Below are positions 15,601 through 25,682 of a stretch of DNA of 64,000 nucleotides, piece by piece (positions within the stretch are counted from its first letter, which is position 1; every line of letters starts with the position of its first letter). Source of the DNA: Rhodotorula mucilaginosa. Taxonomy: Eukaryota > Basidiomycota > Microbotryomycetes > Sporidiobolales > Sporidiobolaceae. The notes under the pieces were generated by a model that was not told the origin of the DNA, searched no databases, and worked only from the letters and a program-made list of their open reading frames with translations. The stretch is from NCBI GenBank assembly GCA_034406715.1, contig CP137872.1, positions 186,001-250,000 on the forward strand, given 5' to 3'. The position numbers were made by a program, and so were the translations under genes.

Positions 15601-17370
15601 ATACGGTCTGCGATCGCCGATCCGACGAGGAAGCGGTGCTGGCGCTTCGGAAGCGGGAACGTGACCGGACGGACGGTCGCGCGCTATTTGGGTTCGAGTC
15701 GAGTCGAAGGGAAGGAGTGGGCGAGTCACGCAAAGGCGCGTATAAGGTTTCCGCGCAGATTGGTAAATTTGGCAGCAGTAGCGACAGAGTCATGGAAAGA
15801 AAGACAAAAAGTCGAGTCGAGAGGGAGAAGGCGAAAACGAGTCAACACGAGGGCAGGAAAAATCAAAGTAGAGGGCAGTGACTTACGAGTTCGGCCAACT
15901 CTGCCTCGATCTCGCTCACGACGCGCTTGACCAAGTCCTTGTCGCCGCTGACCAAGACGGCCTTGTCCTTGTCGCCCGCCGCCGCCGCCGATGCCGACGA
16001 CGCCATGGCCGCATCGGCTTCCTCGCCACTGTCCTTGACGACGTCGACCCCTCTCCGGCCCGCATTGCGCCTCGGCACATCCACCTTGACCGGAGCAGAA
16101 GCGGCGGTGTGCGCCGTCTCGCCCTCGACCTCGTCCGCCGACGTCGAGGCAGAGGAGACAACCCCCGCGCGTTCGAGGATCTGCGGCACCCGAGCACTCA
16201 AGAGGGCCCACAACTCGCTCGGCACGTCGGCGAGTCGAGTCGTCGTCTTGGCGGTCCGTTCGCGCACGATGGCGAGGATCTGGGCGCGCGCGGCCTCGAC
16301 GGCGGATTGCGAACCCGAGATCGAGATCGAGATGAGCGGCCCGAGCGAGTCGTCGTCCGCCGAGTCGGTCGCGGTCGGGGTAGACTCTTGCTGTTGCTCG
16401 AGTTCGTCGTCGCGCGGGATTTGGATGTGCGCGCCGGTCGAGTCGGTGATCGACTTGAGCGTGCGGCCTGGGGCAGGAGAAGGGAGTCAGCGACGCACGC
16501 TGGCCGGAAGCGTTGCCCCTCCACTCGATCGAGCGAGCGTAGGTAGTATCGCCGCAAGGAGAGAAAGTGCCGCTCACCCTTGGAACCGATGATGAGAGCG
16601 CGGAGCGATTTCGGGACTTCGACCGATTCGGAGACTTTCTTCTCGAGCCACGCGAGCAGTTCCGTCCTGGCGCGCTCGACGCGCGCTTCGGCGTCGGGTC
16701 CGCGAGCCTTGAGGATGACGGTGGTGAGGGTGCGGTTCGAGCTCGCGTCGATCTGGACACCGTCGTGCTTGCGCATGACTTCCTTGGCGACTCCACCGAG
16801 GGTGGTCGGCGCTTCGCGGCGCTCGTTCGAGAAGTAGCCCTGGTTGCGAGGTCCACCTGCGACGTTGGTGCGAGCGGGAGGAGCGATGTGGATGGCCGAG
16901 TTGGGCAACTGGACGGTGGTCGAGTAGAAGTTCAAGGCGGCGGTGGTGGAAGAGCCGGCTGCCGCATCCTGGCTCGGAGTCGATGCGCGCGACAACGACG
17001 ACAGAGTCGCGTTACCGCCGTCGGCTGAGAGCGTGCTCGCCTGCTTGGCGCGGAGGGCTGCCGCTCCCCACTGGTGCTGGTGCTGGTGCTGGCCGCCGTT
17101 GCGCGAGACGGGGGCGCCGAGGGACGGGAACGCCGACTCGTCCGAGACGTCTACTTGGCGCTTGGGTTCGGCGGCGGCAGGTCCGGGTCCGGGTCCGAGC
17201 GGGGCGACGGGAGGCGGCAAGGCGGAGGGGAACGGGTCGGCGGTGACGAGGACGGGGAAGGGGTCCTCGGTCAGGATGGGGAGCTGCTGCTGCTGCTGCT
17301 GCTCCTGCTGCTGTTGAGCCTGCTCGTGAGCGAGCTGCATGCGCTGAGCGGCAGACAACTGGGTCGACAT
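12671..17370 (-). CDS. SCP160: Multi-KH-domain RNA-binding protein, vigilin/Scp160 homologue
   Basis: Five exons: 17370-16578, 16467-15887, 15683-15495, 15413-14637, 14554-12671; 1407 residues, close to yeast Scp160 and human vigilin. Many KH-domain GXXG loops are visible in order: IIGSKGR, LVGSAIA, LIGRKGS, VIGQGGT, VVGKSGA, LIGKQGT, ILGRGGA, LIGSGGS, VIGKGAQ and IVGRGGA. Some KH copies lack a full GXXG, as is known in vigilins. The N-terminus carries a Gln-rich run (around 17281-17320) and Ala/Pro/Gly-rich low complexity. Vigilins bind mRNA and polysomes, often at the ER membrane. A long antisense open frame on the plus strand over exon 5 is a shadow of this gene's codon bias. Confidence 0.93.
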
Positions 17371-18773
17371 GGTTGCGGGTGCGTGTCAAGTGGGACAGAG
17401 GTAAAGACGGGGGGACCAGACGGGGGGGGGGGGATTAGGCGGGGAGAACAACAAGGGAATCCTCTTGCTCTTTTGCCCGCGACTTCTGCAATCTATAAGA
17501 CTCGGGCGCGACTCTGCAGGCGAGGGCGGAGAGAGAGAACCGCGTGGACGAGCCGACTCATCTTCCACCCTCGCTTCTCACGCCCATCTACGGCGGATTG
17601 AATTCTCTAAGCAGCTACTTACAGCTACGGGCTTGCCCTCGTCACTGCGACCTGCGGAACCGCGCTACTCCGAGACGCCGACACGGGAACACCGACCGCG
17701 TGGTCGGTGCAATCTCGCTCTTCGCTCGAGCGGCTCCTTGCTATACCGGCTTCCATGCGATCTGGGCTGCTGGGGAAACGCGTCTCTCGCTCTCGCTATG
17801 CTGCGTATTGTCGTGCCGTGCAAAATCAATCGAATCGATCACGGCCGAGGGGCCAGCTTCACTCAAGTCGACTCTTCTCTCTCGTCTGCTGCCTCCCTCG
17901 CCGACTCGCACCTGCATGTAATCTCCACCAAGAGCGCTTTGCCTGTAGCACGGCGACCAAGTCAAGCCTCCGCGCGCCAGGTCTGCTCGCGGACGGTTTC
18001 ATCAGCTCACAATCGAGCGTTTGACAAATCGACGAATCCCTGGGGCAGAGACGGACAGGCTCTGTTCAACCACACGAGGAGCAACCCCTCCCTGACACAG
18101 TGCGCTACAGCAGCTACAAGTGCCCCTTGCGGCGATTCAGAATGAGCCCCGGCGCCAGGCTGCCGCCCGTTGTGCACATTCCGCAGCACGTTTCGCCGAC
18201 TTGGCTTTCATTGACCCGCTTCTTACAGCAGCGGTGCGCACGCGAGGATCAACCTCTCAGGTTGTTCTCCTTTCCCGGAGCTTGCTGACTCTTCCGTTCC
18301 GAAGAACGAGAAACAGGCTGCAAAGTCGTGATGGTCGGCGCCCGGAGATGTTCTCGGTCCCCGTTCGCTGTCTAATGAAGCGTTTGCCACCGTCTACTGA
18401 TACAAGACCAAGGCTCTCACAACCAACTCTAGCCATTTGCTCGATCGGACCAATATACACAAAACTGCCGCGGCCAGATGGCGTGAGCAGCGAAATCGAC
18501 GGAACAAGCCGAGGAGAGCCAATTATTGGAGCTCTGAAGTTGGATTAGCGTAGAAACTGCAACAGAGTAACGAGGTGTCTGATCTGAAAGCTGAAATTAC
18601 GCTTGTATGTTGACAAAGCCTCGCCGCCGCTGATGATGATGATGAGAACTTGGTCTCGCGAGAGCAACTCTGTCGCTCGCCCTCCCACACTCTCGCCCGG
18701 ACGGACACGAGCGTTCGTTCGCACCCAAAGGCGCTGTAGCAATTGCGCAACCCCCGCTGGCTCGCCAGAAAGG
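17371..18773. other. 1.4-kb divergent intergenic region between vigilin and GPN2 genes
   Basis: The largest gene-free stretch in the window lies between two divergent start codons. It includes a run of 13 G near 17423-17435. Open frames up to about 225 codons occur (for example 17465-18145 on plus), but they show no recognisable domain and look like chance frames in GC-rich DNA. It probably holds two promoters and leaders. Confidence 0.5.
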
Positions 18774-20080
18774 ATGCCAGTCGGCCAAGTGGTGATCGGT
18801 CCTCCCGGCAGCGGCAAGACGACCTACGTCTGGGGGTTGTACCAGTTCCTGACCGCGCTCGGCCGACCCGTCCTCGTCGTCAACCTCGATCCGGCCGCGA
18901 ACCAACCGCCGTACGAACCGGCCGTCTCGATCGACAGCCTCATCTCGCTCGGCGATGCCGTCGACGCGCACCACCTCGGTCCGAACGGCGCCATGCTGTA
19001 CTGCCTCGAGTACCTCGAACATAACCTCGATTGGCTCGTCGAGCAACTAGACCGCGCCATGTCCCACCTCGAAGCGAATCCGCCGTCGAGACCGGCGGCG
19101 CTCGACCCGGATGGTCTCGAAGAGGAGGACGGGGGGCCCCCTCCTCCGAAATGGCGCAGGGAGGACATGTACGTCGTGTTTGACACACCTGGCCAAGTCG
19201 AACTCTCGACCAACCACGACAGCCTGAAGCGGATCGTCGCGGCGCTCCAAACCCGACTCGGATTCCGCCTCGCGGCCGTCCACCTCGTCGACGCGAGTCA
19301 CATCCTCGACGCGTCCCGCTACGTCGCCGTCTTGCTCCTCGCACTCCGGACCATGCTCCAACTCGAACTGCCGCACGTCAACGTCCTCTCGAAAATCGAC
19401 CTTTTGGGCCAGGCCGGCCAGGACCTCGACTTCAACCTCGACTACTACACAGAGGTGCAGGACCTGAGCTACCTCTTGCCCCTCCTCGAACGCGATCAAC
19501 GGACACCCCGCTTCGCCGAACTGAACCGCACCGTGTGCGACCTCATCGAAGAGTTTGGCCTCGTCGGGTTCGAGACTCTTGCCGTCGAGGTAAATGCCAC
19601 CCCCCCTCCTCCTTAGCAGTGAACAGGGCTAACTCTGTGCCCCCCTTTCACTTGATCCAGGACAAGGACTCGATGCTCCGCCTCGTCCAAGTCATCGACC
19701 AGGCGCTCGGCTACGTGCCTCCATCACTCACCACCGCACTCCCATCCTCCTCCTCCTCCTCCGCCTCTCATTCGCACTCCCATTCCCACTCCCACTCCCA
19801 CTCGCACGCCTCCCATCACGCACACGCTCCCCACCCAACTTTTGCGCAATCCCAACCGCTCTCGAGTGCCCTGCACGCAGGCACGATCCAAGAAAAGTGG
19901 GTCGATCACCCGACCGAGTGGGACCAGTTTGAGAAGGAGCGATGGAAGGCCGAGGGAGAGTGGGCTGCGGAGAGAGCGACGGAGCAGAGTCGAAGGCGCG
20001 CGGTGGAACAGGCGGCCAAGGCTGCGGAACGCACCGACTCGACGCCGACGCCGACGATGGCGGCAGCAGAAGCGCCCTAG
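18774..20080 (+). CDS. GPN2: GPN-loop GTPase, GPN2-like
   Basis: Two exons, 18774-19589 and 19661-20080; 411 residues. MPVGQVVIGPPGSGKTTYVW holds the P-loop (K15). LGPNGAMLYCLEYLEHNLDW carries the diagnostic Gly-Pro-Asn insertion (69-71). FDTPGQVEL is the G3 motif and NVLSKIDLL the G4-like motif. The GPN2-type start (GPPGSGKTT) and YLEHNLDWL favour GPN2 over GPN1 or GPN3. GPN proteins are cytosolic GTPases needed for RNA polymerase II assembly and nuclear import. The protein is about 100 residues longer than human GPN2. The extra C-terminus includes a Ser run followed by an alternating His-Ser tract and a charged Glu/Arg helix. Confidence 0.93.
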
Positions 20081-20605
20081 CTCCTCGTCTCGTTCGCCGA
20101 CTTGTTCCCTGTCCGGTGCGCCATCCAAACTGGATCCCAGTTCTGGCTCTACCCGTTCCCTCCCAGTATGTCACAATCTTTTGACGTTTTTCCGAGTCCG
20201 TGTAGCTTGTTGTTTCCACCACAGTCCATCGTAGCATTTTGACCCCTCTTCCTGGCAATATCTTTTCCCATGCCGATCGATCGCGGTCATCCTCCATGCT
20301 CTCCTGTTCGCGATCATTTGGCGACTGTAGCCGAGGCTGTAGCATCTCGAGTCCGCGGCAGGAGAGGTGCGCGACGCGGAAGGGCTCTTCCTTCGCGTTC
20401 TCATCTGCCACTGCTTCAAGGCGTGCGGAGGACACTCCGGCTGGCTTGGCGGGACGGCAGAGCCTCGGAAATCTCGACTACTGCCCCCACCTGCATCGAC
20501 ACGTCGGGAAGAGTCCTGCTACTCGACCACAACGACTTCCGAACGACGTAATCGGGCGCTTCTCCGCGGCAGGGTCCTTAGCGAATAGCAGCAGCAGCAG
20601 CAAGG
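20081..20605. other. Intergenic: GPN2 3' UTR and cysteine synthase promoter
   Basis: 525 nt with no supportable coding sequence. A CAG-repeat-like AGCAGCAGCAGCAGCAA precedes the next start codon. Confidence 0.45.
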
Positions 20606-22905
20606 ATGCGACCAGGCGTCCGCTCGTCGTCCCTTCCATACTGGCTACTTCACCCGATCGAATCCCTCGGGCTGCCGTGGTTCCTGCGGCCTTCGAAACT
20701 CGGCGCAAAGCGATCGCTCCTCGTCGGCTTCACGCTCGGCTTCTCCATCTCGCTCTCGCTCACCGGACTCGCGTTGTATGCTCTCGACGCGTGGAGGAGG
20801 AGTTTGCGAAGGGCGGCCGAGAAGAGGACGATCGAGATCCGCGCGGACGAAGTCGTCGATGGAGTCGAAGGCTTGATCGGTATGTACTGCACCGGTCCCT
20901 CTCTGTATCGAGACGCAGGCTGATCCAGGGTCCACTCGTCCTCAGGCAACACCCCTCTAATCCGAATCAAGTCGTTGAGCGAGGCTCTCGGTGTCGATAT
21001 TCTGGTAAGCACACCTCGCACTCGCGGAGAAGGCAATTGCACTCGCGCAAGACGGACTGATCCGACTGCTTCTCATGATAGGGCAAGTGCGAATACTTGA
21101 ACCCGTTCGGCTCGGTCAAGGACCGCGTGTCGCTCAAGAGTACGTTGGCTTTCCGGAGAAATCTCTTGTCCTGCATTCCGTCTGCGGCCCGTCGGAGGTA
21201 AACTGATGTCTAGGATTCGGGGATTCTCGTACAGTCATCCAACAAGCTGAAGAGGAGGGCTTGATTCACGCCAACACCGACTCGTGTATCTTCGAGGGCA
21301 CTTCAGGCAGCACCGGGATCTCTATCGCCGGGATCGCCCGCGCGCGAGGTTACAAAGCCCGTAAGCCCTGCTCAAGGCGCGCCACGCCCATTTTTCTTAG
21401 TACGAAGTGAGCCCTGACGAGCCCACTCGCTTGCAGATATTGTCTTGCCTGACGACGTGGCGAAAGAAAAGATCAAGATGCTTCAAGTCCTCGGTGCCGA
21501 AGTCGAGCCCGTCAGACCGGTATCGATCGTCGACCGATCTCACTACGTCAACCTCGCTCGGAGACGCGCCCTCGAGTTCGGCAAACGGACCGTCGTCGCG
21601 CACTCGAGCGGCGATTCTCCGTCCGATACCCCTCGAGCGACGACTCCCATGTCGATCGCCGCGGGCGGCAAAAACGCGCCCGATCTGCTCGTCACTTCCA
21701 ATACCCCTACACCGACGCGGCCTTCCACCCCGGGGACGACAACACCTTCGTCAGCAGCACTCTCGAGATCCGTAGGCCAAACCTACCGAGATCCGCCACG
21801 AGGGTTGTTCGCCGACCAGTTCGAGAACTTGTCGAACTTGGTGGCGCACGAGGAAGGGACTGCTGTCGAGATTTGGAAGCAGACGGCCGGGCGCGTGGAC
21901 GGGTTCGTCAGTGGTGCAGGGACAGGTGGTACGATCGCCGGCGTCGGACGATTCCTGAAAGACAAGACGCAGGGGAGATGTGACATCGTGCTCTCAGACC
22001 CTCAAGGGAGTGGACTGTATCACAAGGTAAGCTTCCTGTCCTGAGCTGGGGGAACGGACGAAGTGAAGCTGATGCTGCCCCCTCGACGTGGCGCAGATTC
22101 ACGACGGAGTCATGTACGCCGAGACTGAATCGGAGGGCAAGCGGAGGCGATACCAGGTTGATACGGTAAGTATGCGCTTCATCTAGTAGCGTTGGACTCT
22201 GGCTTACAACGACAACGAATGCAGATTGTCGAGGGGATCGGACTGAACCGAATCACCAAGAATTTGTCAAAAGCGCTGCCGATCATCGACGACGCAATCC
22301 GGTCGGTCCATGCATTGACCCTGCCCATATCCTGGAACGAGGATCTGACAATTTCCTGAACGCCCTCATCTTCTCCGACATGCTAGGGTGACCGACGCCG
22401 AAGCAGTCGCCATGTCGCGCCACCTCGCCCTGCACGACGGACTCTTCCTCGGCTCTTCTTCCGCCGTGAACCTTGTCGCGTGCGTGCGACTCGCGCGGAG
22501 ATGGGGACGGCGGGGCAAAGGGCGGCAGATCGTCACCATCTTGTGTGACTCGGGCGCGCGGCACGTTAGCCGATTTTGGTACGTGCTCTGCGGGGTGACG
22601 TCCTGATGAATACCGCAAGGAGTCTGAGTCGCAGCTAACCCAATTTGAATACTGTTACTTACAGGAACGACGACTATCTTGAGAATGCAGGCATTCCGGT
22701 CTCGTCTTCTATCGACTTTCTCTTCACCGAGCCGCTCCCGGAAGGCTTCGGAGATGACAACGAGGGAGAGGACGAGCTGGGTCCGGCGTCGCCGAGCGAC
22801 GACGAACTCGCAAGCGACGACCCGCTCGAGTTGCCGCCTCTTTCGCCCAAGCTGACCGTCGCAGCGGGTCAGAACGAAGACGAGCGTGTTTTCAGTCCGC
22901 GGTAG
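20606..22905 (+). CDS. Membrane-anchored cysteine synthase-like PLP enzyme
   Basis: Nine exons: 20606-20879, 20946-21004, 21082-21139, 21235-21360, 21437-22026, 22097-22165, 22225-22301, 22387-22578, 22665-22905; 561 residues. An N-terminal hydrophobic helix (about residues 38-60, SLLVGFTLGFSISLSLTGL) precedes the fold-type II PLP domain. That domain has GNTPLIRIKSL, NPFGSVKDR (PLP Lys about 124), EGTSGSTGIS and the GAGTGGTIAG phosphate-binding loop. SRFWNDDYLENAGIP is typical of the end of cysteine synthases. The reaction would be O-acetylserine (or a relative) plus sulfide to cysteine. Fungal cysteine synthase 2 proteins with an N-terminal anchor exist; location on the mitochondrial outer membrane is inference. 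A Ser/Thr/Pro-rich insertion of about 70 residues interrupts the domain (around 21600-21780), and the tail is acidic. Confidence 0.9.
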
Positions 22906-22982
22906 CCAGAGGGGCGAGTTGGACGGGGATGCGAAATTGAAGAGCCTCTCTATGAATGGTATTGCATGATGATGCCGAGGTT

Positions 22983-24530
22983 TCATGACTGATTGAAAGA
23001 GTACAACACGGTGGAAGAAATGACGAGGCCACCGCCGATCATGAAGAGGGATCCGGGCACCACGCCAAAGAGCAAAGCAGACGCCAGTGTCGATACTGCG
23101 GGTTGAAGCAGTAGTGTCAGTCCGTGTCTGTTTTTGGGACAACAGACAGATCCGGACGTACAAACGATGGCGACACTGGTGGCGAAACCTTTGCTGACGC
23201 TGTCGGCTTCCCTAATGACCTGTTGGCACGAGCGTTCGATCTTGGTAAGCACTGGGCGGCGTCCCATTCCCCTGATGCCGGTTGAGGAAGTGACTCACCA
23301 GAGCGACGAGTAGCCCGCCGAGTGCCTGATTCAGGACCACGGCCCACACGAGCGGCGTGAACCCGGCCCACAGCGTTCCCAGAGCCGAAGAAACGGCGAC
23401 GAGTCCTCCAGCTTGGTAGGCTTGGCGGAACGGTTGCGAGAGCAAGACGCCCGCGAAGGAGAACGCGAGCGAAGGGACCGCCAGCTGCAAGTTCCTCGCC
23501 CACAGCGAGGGGGTGGTATTCGTGCTAGGTTTTGACGAGGGACTTGCTCCTCCTCCTTTGCCATTGCTGCTGGAGGCCGAACCGTTGGTCGTCGGCGGTG
23601 CTTCTTCCTCCTCCGAGGGTCGTTTCAGGACCCACTCGAACCACGCGCCGGCGAGTCCGCTGCTGATGCACGCCGCCAAGATGGCCGCGAACCCTTTCCT
23701 CGGATCTTGCGCTGCTGCGTCGAGGCGATGCGATTTGCTGCGGCCGCCGGACGTGTCGGTCGTGTCGAGTTGGACGATCGCGACGCCGACCGTGAGGAGG
23801 ACGAGCGAGAACCATTTGGCGGACGAGAGCGAGTGCTTGAAGAACAGGATTGAGAATATGGCAGTCGTGAGGAGTTTGAGCTGCGCGTTTTTTCGGTGCA
23901 CATTTAGCAGTCAGCGTCGTATTGTTGCCGTCGACGGTGCGGACGACTGACCTGATATGTCGCCTGATACGTCGCGGCGTCGAGATTCGACAAGGCGACA
24001 TACTGCGCGGGAACTCTCGTCAGTCAGCATTCTAGACCGGAGAAAGGAAAGCGTACGAGGAGAGTGTTTTGCAGCGCGTAGAGGGCCGCGGGTACGGCGA
24101 GGTGCAGTTGCGCGCGGCGCTGATTTCGCAGCAGGTCCGAGATGGCTGCGCCCGCCTGCACGACGAGGCTAGACGGTTTCCCTTTCCGCTGGACGATCGT
24201 GTGCCTCTGCCATGCGAGTACGGCGAGGGAGAGGCTCGCTTTGACGATTTCGGCGGTGAAGACGGCGGCGGCGGGGTTGTACAGGACTGGGGCGCGGGCG
24301 GTTCGGCTGAGACGTGTCAATATAGAGACGGAAGCGTTCTGTATGCACAGCAGCACGAGGGCGAGAGTGCGGCGCGAGACGGCGGCGCTGTTGCTTCGCA
24401 CGAATGTTCAGCCGAACCCTCACAGAGCACTGCGGGCTAGTTCAAAGACTCACGGCTGGACTGCGTGTGTTTTTAGAGGACCCTGCGCGTGCTCCGAAGC
24501 CTGAACGGCGCCGTTCTGTCGACGTCGCAT
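22983..24530 (-). CDS. SLC35A-type nucleotide-sugar transporter
   Basis: Six exons: 24530-24454, 24393-24057, 24002-23952, 23880-23299, 23219-23162, 23095-22983; 405 residues. Many hydrophobic helices are present. LDAATYQATYQLKLLTTAIF is the signature of the UDP-galactose/UDP-GlcNAc/CMP-sialic-acid transporter family, and KGFATSVAIVLSTLAS is a typical C-terminal helix. Such proteins exchange a nucleotide sugar for the nucleoside monophosphate across the Golgi or ER membrane; the substrate cannot be told from sequence alone. A Ser/Gly/Asn-rich loop lies in the middle of exon 4. Its stop is only 77 nt from the stop of the convergent cysteine synthase gene. Its start faces the HIT gene 87 nt away. 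Confidence 0.92.
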
Positions 24531-24617
24531 CGCCTGCCAAGAGCAAGAGAGCTGGGAACGCGGTTCCTCGACTTTCCGCACGCCCGCCTGCTATATTCAC
24601 TTTCAGCGAGTACAGCG
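24531..24617. promoter_or_regulatory. 87-nt bidirectional promoter between transporter and HIT genes
   Basis: Only 87 nt separate two divergent start codons, so both genes must share one very compact promoter or have transcripts starting inside each other's leaders. A CTATATTC stretch (about 24590-24597) could serve as a TATA-like element. Confidence 0.5.
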
Positions 24618-25556
24618 ATGACCTCGCACTTTATCGACCGCTTCGCCCGTCGCGCTCAGGACATCAGCCGCCATCAGCAGCCGTCTCCGTCGTCGGGTGC
24701 CCCACTCGGCCCGGCGTCAGCAGCGACTTCTTCGCGAGAGCAAGTCGAGCAGAGGGAGCTCGCCGGAGAGAGGGACGACGACTGCGCCTTTTGCGGCATC
24801 GTCGCCCACGAGGAACCCGCCAGGAAGGTGCGCCTCGCTCGCCGTACTGGCTGCCGTGAGAAGGTCCGCTCGGCGGCGGGGCGAGTCTCTTGCTGACCCT
24901 GTAGAGATCGCAGGTCTACGAGGATGATCTCTGTATCGCCTTCTTTGACATCTATCCGATCCGCCCCGCTCACACCCTCCTTATCCCGAAAGCTCATTAC
25001 GAGCGCGTGTGAGTGCCGAGCTCGCGGGGATCCTGCAGGAACTTCTGCCTGACCCGACCGCGTTACATGCACATAGACCGCATCTGCCCGATGACTTGTC
25101 TGCCCATCTCGGCCGCATTATGCCTAGATTGTGTCGCGCGCTCGGTCGCGGTACGTTGTTCCGCCTCGCCCCTCGTTCCTTTCCAGAAGAAAGGCTGACC
25201 GCACTCAGCGACAACGCAGCAATGGAACAACCCGACATGAACATCGTCTCCAACGTGAGCAGTCAAACAAGATTCTCGTCATGCGTCCCTCGCGTCTCCT
25301 GACCCGGAAAGAGACGACCCCCCAACAGCAAGGATACGCCCAAGTCGTCCCTCACATCCATTTCCACCTCGTCCCCGCACCACGCCGCGCCGGCCATGCC
25401 CCTCGCCGAGGTGGCCTCGCATTTCAGAATCGTGAAGAGCTCGACGACGAGACGGCAGACCTCCTCGCGCAAAGGATCCGGGACGAACTTGCCAAGGAGG
25501 CAGAGGGGACCGCAGACCAGACATCATCGCCACAAAATGGGCGAGGAAGACTGTAG
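24618..25556 (+). CDS. HIT-family nucleotide hydrolase/transferase
   Basis: Five exons: 24618-24827, 24905-25008, 25077-25150, 25220-25254, 25329-25556; 216 residues. CAFCGIVAHEEPARK and YEDDLCIAFFDIYPIRPAHT are typical histidine-triad N-terminal segments, followed by LLIPKAHYERVPHLPDD. The catalytic triad is VVPHIHFHLVPAP (His150, His152, His154). HIT proteins hydrolyse nucleoside phosphoramidates or dinucleoside polyphosphates. This one is most like the fungal Hnt1/HINT-like group, with N- and C-terminal extensions of low complexity. Exon 4 is 35 nt. Confidence 0.92.
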
Positions 25557-25682
25557 TAGACTGTACCCGTATAAAGAGAAAAAAAAAGGAGAAACTGCAT
25601 AGTACTGGGTAGAAACAACAAGCGCTATACGACTTCAAGCGGCAAGCCCCCCCCCCTCCGCCTCCTCTCACACGCCACGCCT

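Noticed and set aside
17465-18145. 226-codon plus-strand frame in the vigilin-GPN2 spacer
   Set aside because: No domain, no splice logic and biased composition; likely a chance frame.
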